A stretch of DNA of 11,762 nt from Spirochaetales bacterium (GTDB taxonomy: Bacteria > Spirochaetota > Spirochaetia > SZUA-6 > DRHE01), in contig JAFGFV010000330.1 in the NCBI GenBank assembly GCA_016930895.1, positions 1 to 11,762 of the forward strand. The letters are read 5' to 3'. Numbering within the stretch: position 1 is the first letter of the stretch; each line of letters begins with the position of its first letter. A model generated the notes under the pieces. That model searched no databases and was not told the DNA's origin. It saw nothing but the letters and a program-made list of their open reading frames with translations. Positions 5,882 through 10,477 of the stretch are shown here, piece after piece. Position numbers and translations under genes: made by a program.

Positions 5882-7144
5882 ATGTCCGCTTTGAGGCAGC
5901 GCCTGGCCATCGACCGGGGGAGAATCGAGGAGATCAACGCCCTGCTCCTGGACCCGCACAACGAGCTCGTCCAGCGGTTGCTGGAAATCGTGGAGCGCTT
6001 CGGCGGTCCCGAGGAGATCAACCGCCGGGCAGCCGAATCGCGCCGGCTCAAAAGCCTGCTGGCCCGCCTGCAAGCCGAAGGGCCGTCCTACCGCCGCGAC
6101 CTGGAGTGGCTGACCACCGTGCGGGACGACGGCGCCTTCGTGCCCTTAGGGGAGTTCTGCCGCCGCCTGGACCGGGACGCGGGCGCGCTGAACCAGGCCA
6201 ACGCCGTGACCCTGGAGATCAGCGCGCTGCAGTTCTTTCCCTGGCTCATCGCCGAGGCGCGAAGGGCCATCGAGCGCCAAGAGCTCATGCCGGGGCGCTA
6301 CATCCGGGTCCGCCGCATGGCAGAGCAGACCGTCGATCACGGGGACACCCTGGCGGTGGCCGCAGCCATGCAGATCGTCGGGGCGAGCTACGTGGAGACC
6401 CTGGACACCAAGGGCACGGACGGCTCCAACGTGCACCTGGGCGGTCCCGAGACCATCACGGGCTACTTCGGGGGCGTGGGCCAGCCCAACGACTACCCGC
6501 TCCGATGGGTGGAGGAGTACCTGGGATACTACACCCGCTACGGGATCCGGCAGGTCCTGAACGTCAACCCCGGCACGGTCCTGGCGGCCTACCTTCTCCA
6601 CAAGCTTGGGGTGGACTGCGAGTTCAAGATCTCGGTGTACATGGGCAACGATAACCCCTTCTCGGTGCTGTGGACGCTCCTGACCGCCCGTCTGTTTTCC
6701 CGTCCCGACGGCTCGACCAGCCTGATCGGCTTCAACTTCTCCAACTCCGTGAACAATGACACCATCCGGGCGAGCCACCGGATCCGGGAAGCCCTGGGTC
6801 TCACCGCCCAGGTGCGCTTCGAGCATCACATCACCGAGACCTACCGCTCGATCGTGCGCCAACCCTACAACCGCCGGGAGGAGCTGGTCGAGATCGCCCA
6901 GGAGGTCCCCAACATCTCAGCCAAGCACGAGGGCGGGGACCCCGAGATCGAAGAGGGGCGGGAGCACCCGAGCGACATCCTGGAGTACTTCCTGTCAAAG
7001 GAAGAGATCGAGGCCAAGGGTCTGATGCCGGCCCTGGAGCGCAGCTACCTGGACAAGCACGAAGCCCTGAACCGCACCGCGGAGGCCCTGATCCGGGCAG
7101 GGGTCGGCGTGATCGCCGCGGGGAACCTGCACGGCCAGGGCTAA
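5882..7144 (+). CDS. unrecognised 420-residue protein, probably cotranscribed with panB
   Basis: I do not recognise this family. ATG 5882 is preceded by GGCAGGAGGA, the same 10-mer as before panB, 25 bp after the panB stop. The protein looks soluble, with no signal peptide or clear membrane span. Residues 1-135 are charged and mostly helical in appearance (for example NELVQRLLEIVERFGG). From about 137 the sequence resembles an enzyme core: short hydrophobic strands end in polar, glycine-rich turns. Examples are ETLDTKGTDGSNVHLGGPET (172-191), NVNPGTVLAAYL (227-238), ISVYMGNDNPFS (250-261), GFNFSNSVNNDTIRASHR (283-300), FEHHITETY (313-321) and ISAKHEGGDPE (345-355). The spacing of these elements would suit a TIM-barrel-like alpha/beta fold, but that is inference. 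H185, N255/D256/N257, H315/H316 and H349/E350 are candidate active-site or metal residues. The context suggests a link to pantothenate/CoA or ketoacid metabolism. Confidence 0.8.
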   Translation: MSALRQRLAIDRGRIEEINALLLDPHNELVQRLLEIVERFGGPEEINRRAAESRRLKSLLARLQAEGPSYRRDLEWLTTVRDDGAFVPLGEFCRRLDRDAGALNQANAVTLEISALQFFPWLIAEARRAIERQELMPGRYIRVRRMAEQTVDHGDTLAVAAAMQIVGASYVETLDTKGTDGSNVHLGGPETITGYFGGVGQPNDYPLRWVEEYLGYYTRYGIRQVLNVNPGTVLAAYLLHKLGVDCEFKISVYMGNDNPFSVLWTLLTARLFSRPDGSTSLIGFNFSNSVNNDTIRASHRIREALGLTAQVRFEHHITETYRSIVRQPYNRREELVEIAQEVPNISAKHEGGDPEIEEGREHPSDILEYFLSKEEIEAKGLMPALERSYLDKHEALNRTAEALIRAGVGVIAAGNLHGQG

Positions 7145-7150
7145 CTCCAC

Positions 7151-7173
7151 GCGGAGGACTCAGCCTCCGTTCT
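7151..7173 (+). terminator. possible terminator between convergent genes
   Basis: CGGAGG (7152-7157) and CCTCCG (7164-7169) form a perfect 6-bp stem with a 6-nt loop, followed by TTCT; a G-T pair can extend it. It starts 7 nt after the stop of the 420-residue protein, and the stop codon of the converging regulator gene lies in the loop. The T tract is weak. Confidence 0.35.
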
Positions 7174-8587
7174 CGGAAGCCGCCCGGTTCTGCTTCCAGC
7201 GCGGATGCGTGATGCCGAAGTGCTTGATCTTGTAATTCAGCACCCGGCTGGAGACCCCGAGCAGGGCCGCGGCGTCCTTCTGCACCCAGTCGCAGCGCTC
7301 GAGGGCCTGCACGATCAGGCCCCGCTCCGCGTCCTCCAGGCGGATCCCGCCCGGGGGCAGGGTGATCGCCCGGGCCGCATCGGCTTCCGCGTCCGCGTAC
7401 CCGCCGGCCGCCTGTGAGGGGTCCGCGAACAGCAGGTTGAGGTCCTCGGGGGTCACCACCTCCCCGTCGGCCAGGAGGACCGCCCGCTCGATGGTGTTCT
7501 CCAGCTCCCGGATGTTGCCCGGCCAGTGATAGCGGGTGAGCATGCGTTGGGCCGCGGAGTCCACGCCGCGGATCTTCTTGTTCATCTCCGCGGCGTACTT
7601 CTTCAGGAAGAACTGGAGCAGCAGGGCGATGTCGCCGCTTCGCTCCCGCAGCGGCGGCAGGCGGATGGTCACCACGTTCAGGCGGTAGTACAGGTCCTCC
7701 CGGAAGTCCCCCTTGCGCATGAGCTCCAGCAGGTCCCGGTTGGTGGCGGAGATGATCCGCACGTCGGTCTTGACCGTCTCGTTGGAACCCAGGCGCTCGA
7801 ACTCCTTCTCCTGGATGACCCGCAGCACCTTGGCCTGCGTGAACAGGCTCATGTCCGCGACTTCGTCCAGAAAGATCGTCCCGCCGTCGGCGTGCTCGAA
7901 ACGCCCGACCCGGCGCCGGTCCGCGCCGGTGAAGGCCCCGGCCTCGTAGCCGAACAGCTCGCTCTCCAGGAGCTGCTCCGGCAGGGCCGCGCAGTTAACC
8001 CGCACGAAGGGACCGTCGGAGCGGTTGGAGTTGTAGTGGATCGCTCCCGCCACCAGCTCCTTGCCCGTGCCCGTCTCCCCGGTGATCAGGACGCTGGAGT
8101 CGGTGGCCGCCACCCGGTTGACGATCCGGAAGACCTTCTTGATCTCCGGGCTCTCGCCGATGAAGTTGTACGGCCGGTAGACGTTGCGGTAGCGCTCGGC
8201 CAGGTCCGCCTGCGGTTGCTCCCGGCCCTGGCGCTCCAGGGCCCGCTTGATCTGGAAGCTGAGCTCCGGGATGCTGAAGGGTTTCTGCAGGATGCTGAAG
8301 GCGCCCTCGCTGACCGCCTGGACCCCTTCCTGGATCGAGTCGAGCTCGGAGTCCACGATCAGGGCCGCGTCCGGGTTGTGCTCCCGCAGCGCCGCCTGGA
8401 GCTCCTGGATCGTCCCGCCGGGAATCCTGACGTCGCTGACCACCACGTCGAACTCCTGCTCCGCCAGCAGCGCCAGGGCGCTGGGCAGGTCCGTGGCCTG
8501 CCGCATGGTGTGGCCGATGGAACGGAAGAAGTGGCAGACGTCGTCACAAAGGTACGGGTCCGCGTCGATGATCAGGAGGTTGCCCAT
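7160..8587 (-). CDS. sigma-54-dependent NtrC-family response regulator
   Basis: 475 residues with the full REC / AAA+ / Fis-type HTH layout. The receiver spans about 1-120, with LLIIDAD (D8, D10), the phosphoacceptor Asp in VVSDVRIPG (D52) and the conserved Lys in QKPF (K102). The sigma-54 activator domain spans about 142-375: Walker A GETGTGKE (170-177), ESELFGYEAGAFTGA with the sigma-54-contacting GAFTGA loop (217-222), Walker B GGTIFLDE (235-242), RLNVV, PPLRER (arginine finger region) and HWPGNIREL. The HTH is at about 432-457 (DWVQKDAAALLGVSSRVLNYKIKH). It would remodel sigma-54 polymerase at enhancer-dependent promoters when phosphorylated. ATG 8587 is chosen because the receiver begins there; an in-frame ATG 150 nt upstream adds only non-conserved residues. 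No histidine kinase is next to it and I see no sigma-54 promoter in the window, so its partner and targets are unknown. Confidence 0.94.
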   Translation of the reverse strand: MGNLLIIDADPYLCDDVCHFFRSIGHTMRQATDLPSALALLAEQEFDVVVSDVRIPGGTIQELQAALREHNPDAALIVDSELDSIQEGVQAVSEGAFSILQKPFSIPELSFQIKRALERQGREQPQADLAERYRNVYRPYNFIGESPEIKKVFRIVNRVAATDSSVLITGETGTGKELVAGAIHYNSNRSDGPFVRVNCAALPEQLLESELFGYEAGAFTGADRRRVGRFEHADGGTIFLDEVADMSLFTQAKVLRVIQEKEFERLGSNETVKTDVRIISATNRDLLELMRKGDFREDLYYRLNVVTIRLPPLRERSGDIALLLQFFLKKYAAEMNKKIRGVDSAAQRMLTRYHWPGNIRELENTIERAVLLADGEVVTPEDLNLLFADPSQAAGGYADAEADAARAITLPPGGIRLEDAERGLIVQALERCDWVQKDAAALLGVSSRVLNYKIKHFGITHPRWKQNRAASENGG

Positions 8588-8594
8588 GGTACCG

Positions 8595-8628
8595 CTCGCT
8601 CGCCTCCCAGTGTTGCCATTCGAGCGAG
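8595..8628 (-). promoter_or_regulatory. leader hairpin containing the regulator gene's ribosome-binding site
   Basis: CTCGCTCG (8595-8602) and CGAGCGAG (8621-8628) are perfect 8-bp inverted arms with an 18-nt loop in the 5' leader of the NtrC-type gene. The only good Shine-Dalgarno (GGGAGG, minus strand 8608-8603) is at the 3' edge of the loop, touching the stem. Its distance to the ATG is 15 nt, unusually long if unfolded. The structure may tune translation, or be chance in GC-rich DNA. Confidence 0.4.
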
Positions 8629-8643
8629 TAGTTTCAAGCTCTC

Positions 8644-8673
8644 TTGTCGCAAGCATCGATTGCCCCGTATACT
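8644..8673 (+). promoter_or_regulatory. sigma-70-like promoter for the CNB / HD-GYP-like gene
   Basis: TTGTCG (8644-8649), an 18-bp spacer, then TATACT (8668-8673), the same -10 and spacing as the acylase promoter. The start would fall near 8680, about 11 nt before the AGGAGG at 8691. CTTG-TCG-CAAG (8643-8653), a small dyad, overlaps the -35 and could be a regulator contact. Confidence 0.6.
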
Positions 8674-8690
8674 TTCTGTAACGCTCCCGC

Positions 8691-8696
8691 AGGAGG
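8691..8696 (+). promoter_or_regulatory. ribosome-binding site that points to a CTG start
   Basis: A perfect AGGAGG lies 6 nt before CTG 8703. The frame is closed by TAA at 8679-8681, and no ATG, GTG or TTG occurs in frame between that stop and ATG 8754. ATG 8754 has no purine-rich sequence upstream (a T6 run lies there) and would remove the conserved first helix of the CNB domain. Confidence 0.6.
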
Positions 8697-8702
8697 TCTA
8701 CG

Positions 8703-9566
8703 CTGGAACCGAGCACGATCGATCGGCTCAGACGCATCTCTTTTTTCGCTGAAATGCCGGACTATGACCTCGGTCAGATCGCCGAAATCATCGAAGAGAA
8801 GCACTATCGCCCCGGCCAGATGATCATCGAGGAGCACACCGAGGCCGAGCGTTTCTTCATCATCTCCACGGGCAAGATCGAGATCTCCAAGCGCTTCGAA
8901 GACGGAGAGCAGTTCGCGCTGGCCGTCCACAGCGACGGGGAGTTCTTCGGCGAGATGGCGCTCCTCGACGAGGGGCGCCGCTCTGCCAGCGCCAGGGCCC
9001 TGGAGGACACCACGGTGCTGGAGATCTCGCGCCCGAACTTCGAGACCCTCCTGTACAAGGCCCCGGTTCTGGCCTACAGCATCATGAAGGAGCTCTCCTC
9101 CCGGCTGCGGGAGACCGGAGCGCTCCTGGTCTCTCACCTGCAGCGCAAGAACCGGCAGCTGACCAGGGCCTACCTGGACACCCTGACCCTGCTCATGAAG
9201 AGCGTGGAAGACCGGGAGGCCTCCGTGATCCGGCACGCCCGGCGCGTGCGCAGCCTGGCCGAAGCCCTGGGCCGCCGCTTGAGCCTGAACGAGGGGGAGC
9301 TGTTTCTCCTGGAAATCCGCGCCTTGCTCCATGAAATCGCCTCCGGGGAGCTCCCCGAATCCATCGCGAGCCGCGACAACCCGCTGACCGCCGACATCCT
9401 GGCGGTCGCCGACCGCTTCGAAACCCTGACCTCGCCGGCCCGGTCCGACCGGATCGATCGTGACGAAGCCCTGCGCAGGGTGAAGGGCGATCGGAAGCTC
9501 AACCGCCGCGTGGTCCAGGCCCTCGAGGAGCTCGACCGGGCCGGCGAGCTGCCCCGCCCCGAATAG
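8703..9566 (+). CDS. cyclic-nucleotide-binding domain protein with shortened HD-GYP-like C-terminus
   Basis: 287 residues if translation starts at CTG 8703. Upstream of ATG 8754 the frame encodes IDRLRRISFFAEM, the typical entry helix of CNB (Crp-type effector) domains, so the later ATG would truncate the fold. The CNB domain is at about 6-125; its phosphate-binding cassette FFGEMALLDEGRRSAS (81-96) keeps the Gly-Glu (G83, E84) and Arg (R92/R93) that bind cyclic nucleotide phosphate and ribose. A coiled linker (about 125-172) leads to a region that reads like HD-GYP with the centre missing: HARRVRSLAEALGR (178-191), RALLHEI (206-212, HE for HD), then DILAVADRFETLTS (231-244) and DEALRRV. The HHE...GYP segment is absent, so cyclic-di-GMP phosphodiesterase activity is unlikely. 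No DNA-binding HTH is present. It is divergent from the NtrC-type gene and its stop lies 7 nt from that of the next CNB-like gene. Confidence 0.85.
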   Translation: MEPSTIDRLRRISFFAEMPDYDLGQIAEIIEEKHYRPGQMIIEEHTEAERFFIISTGKIEISKRFEDGEQFALAVHSDGEFFGEMALLDEGRRSASARALEDTTVLEISRPNFETLLYKAPVLAYSIMKELSSRLRETGALLVSHLQRKNRQLTRAYLDTLTLLMKSVEDREASVIRHARRVRSLAEALGRRLSLNEGELFLLEIRALLHEIASGELPESIASRDNPLTADILAVADRFETLTSPARSDRIDRDEALRRVKGDRKLNRRVVQALEELDRAGELPRPE

Positions 9567-9573
9567 GCCCAAG

Positions 9574-10227
9574 CTATCCCCGGACCGTCTCTTTCTCGAT
9601 CTGCTGCTCGAGCCTGTCGATGGATACCTCCAGGTCCCGGATCACCTTGAAGGTGTCGTCCATGACCTGGTTGAAGAGCTGCCGCGCCTTCTTCGGGTTC
9701 TGCTTGGACAGCTCGATGATGTTGTAGAAGGCCACCCGGGTCCTGGGGGTGCCCGCCACGATGTCCGCCGTGCGGGACTGCCCCGCCACCAGCGCCGCTG
9801 CCCCGAAGCAGTCCCCCACGCTGTAGCGGTGGTTCTTGTTCCTCAAAGGGTAGGCGTAGCCGGAAATCACCTCGCATACCGCGGTGGCATCCTCGCCCTT
9901 CTTGAGGATGATCTCCCCTTTCTGGTACTCCCGGTAGCGGACGGCGCCGTTGTCGCCGTAGGCCGCACTGGTCCCGGGGGTGGCCCCGATCAGCTCGTAG
10001 GAGCCTGACACCTTGCGGATCTCGGGGTTGCGCAGGGTGTGGCGGGTGCCGTGTATGGCGTCATGCTTGATCATGGCCATGTCCCGGACCAGCCTCTTGG
10101 CTTCGTCGTCGACGTCCTTCTGCGTCATCCCGGCCAGGTTCTGCTCGATCTCGATCTGCACGTTGAACGTACAACGGGGGTAACGGCAACGCACGGCGTA
10201 GATGCCGTTCTTGAGCTTGTACGGCAT
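9574..10227 (-). CDS. CNB-like (Crp-type fold) protein with Cys-containing N-terminal module
   Basis: 217 residues. ATG 10227 has AGGAGG 6 nt upstream. Residues 1-70 form a module I do not recognise, with a C-x4-C pair (C14, C19 in VRCRYPRCTF), beta-like strands, then a helix (DVDDEAKRLVRDMAMIKHDAIHG). A low-complexity linker (about 74-95) precedes a CNB-like fold at about 96-185: YQKGEIILKKGE, EVISGYAYPL, HRYSVGDCFGAAALVAGQSRT. The ligand cassette has FGAAAL where cNMP-binding members have FGE-AL; Arg 152 is kept. It may therefore bind a different ligand, or none. The end is helical and may dimerise (DLEVSIDRLEQQIEKE). There is no HTH, so it is not a classic Crp/Fnr regulator. It converges with the other CNB gene, separated by only 7 bp, and its upstream region carries the TACG-N4-CGTA repeats. 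Confidence 0.82.
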   Translation of the reverse strand: MPYKLKNGIYAVRCRYPRCTFNVQIEIEQNLAGMTQKDVDDEAKRLVRDMAMIKHDAIHGTRHTLRNPEIRKVSGSYELIGATPGTSAAYGDNGAVRYREYQKGEIILKKGEDATAVCEVISGYAYPLRNKNHRYSVGDCFGAAALVAGQSRTADIVAGTPRTRVAFYNIIELSKQNPKKARQLFNQVMDDTFKVIRDLEVSIDRLEQQIEKETVRG

Positions 10228-10271
10228 TGGGAACCTCCTGTCGTCGAATGATCCTGGAAATGCAATTCCCG

Positions 10272-10283
10272 TACCATATCGTA
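10272..10283. promoter_or_regulatory. operator-like dyad A (TACC-ATAT-CGTA), degenerate copy
   Basis: TACCATATCGTA has TAC...GTA ends and a palindromic ATAT centre with one mismatched base pair. It lies about 45 bp before the minus-strand CNB-like gene and contains minus-strand -10-like sequences (TACGAT, TATGGT). It may therefore overlap that gene's own promoter. Confidence 0.4.
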
Positions 10284-10331
10284 ATCCGGGAGCACCGTCT
10301 AACTTGATGGCTGGATGCGAGTTAGCGACGA

Positions 10332-10343
10332 TACGTTTCGCCG
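10332..10343. promoter_or_regulatory. half-site of the same operator family (TACG-TTTC-GCCG)
   Basis: TACGTTTC equals the first eight bases of the reverse complement of dyad B, but the second half is not conserved. It is listed as a possible degenerate copy only. Confidence 0.2.
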
Positions 10344-10368
10344 ATTTCAGAAACCGGCCTGTTGCGAG

Positions 10369-10380
10369 TACGGAAACGTA
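10369..10380. promoter_or_regulatory. operator-like dyad B (TACG-GAAA-CGTA)
   Basis: A perfect 4-bp inverted repeat, extended on the right to CGTAAC. It is 30 bp upstream of the matching dyad C, about three helical turns, so both would lie on nearly the same DNA face. It is centred near -88 of the predicted 7TM-PAS promoter. Confidence 0.5.
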
Positions 10381-10398
10381 ACAAAGCCTCTAATGGAT

Positions 10399-10410
10399 TA
10401 CGGAATCGTA
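10399..10410. promoter_or_regulatory. operator-like dyad C (TACG-GAAT-CGTA)
   Basis: A perfect inverted repeat sharing 11 of 12 bases with dyad B. It is centred near -58 of the predicted 7TM-PAS promoter, a usual place for an activator that touches the alpha subunit. With B and A it suggests a consensus TTACG-N4-CGTAA, the same architecture as Fnr/Crp-family boxes but with different half-sites. Confidence 0.5.
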
Positions 10411-10427
10411 CCCATTTCCGAGGCGCG

Positions 10428-10456
10428 TTGACCCCTTTTCCCGGAGGGCGTATAGT
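10428..10456 (+). promoter_or_regulatory. near-consensus sigma-70 promoter for the 7TM-PAS gene
   Basis: TTGACC (10428-10433; 5 of 6), an ideal 17-bp spacer, then TATAGT (10451-10456; 5 of 6). The start would be near 10463, so the leader before ATG 10474 is only about 11 nt. Confidence 0.75.
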
Positions 10457-10465
10457 GATCTTGAG

Positions 10466-10477
10466 ATGCACCCATGA
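10466..10477 (+). other. three-codon minicistron (Met-His-Pro-stop) overlapping the next start
   Basis: ATG CAC CCA TGA begins about 3 nt after the predicted transcription start and ends with TGA overlapping the 7TM-PAS ATG (ATGA). The 7TM-PAS start has no good Shine-Dalgarno of its own. It could couple leaderless-type initiation to the main frame, or be coincidental. Confidence 0.3.

Noticed and set aside
3604..6051. 815-codon open frame on the minus strand across the acylase and panB genes
   Set aside because: It lies opposite two clearly recognisable genes and crosses their gap, and its product is a low-complexity Gly/Val/Leu/Arg-rich string with no motif. It is a GC-rich antisense artefact.
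8629..8690. Minus-strand promoter for the NtrC-type gene
   Set aside because: Several -10-like hexamers exist, but none has an acceptable -35 at 16-18 bp, so no site is annotated.
7526..8752. 408-codon plus-strand frame opposite the NtrC-type regulator
   Set aside because: It is a mirror of a regulator with all expected motifs; no domain is visible in the plus-strand product.
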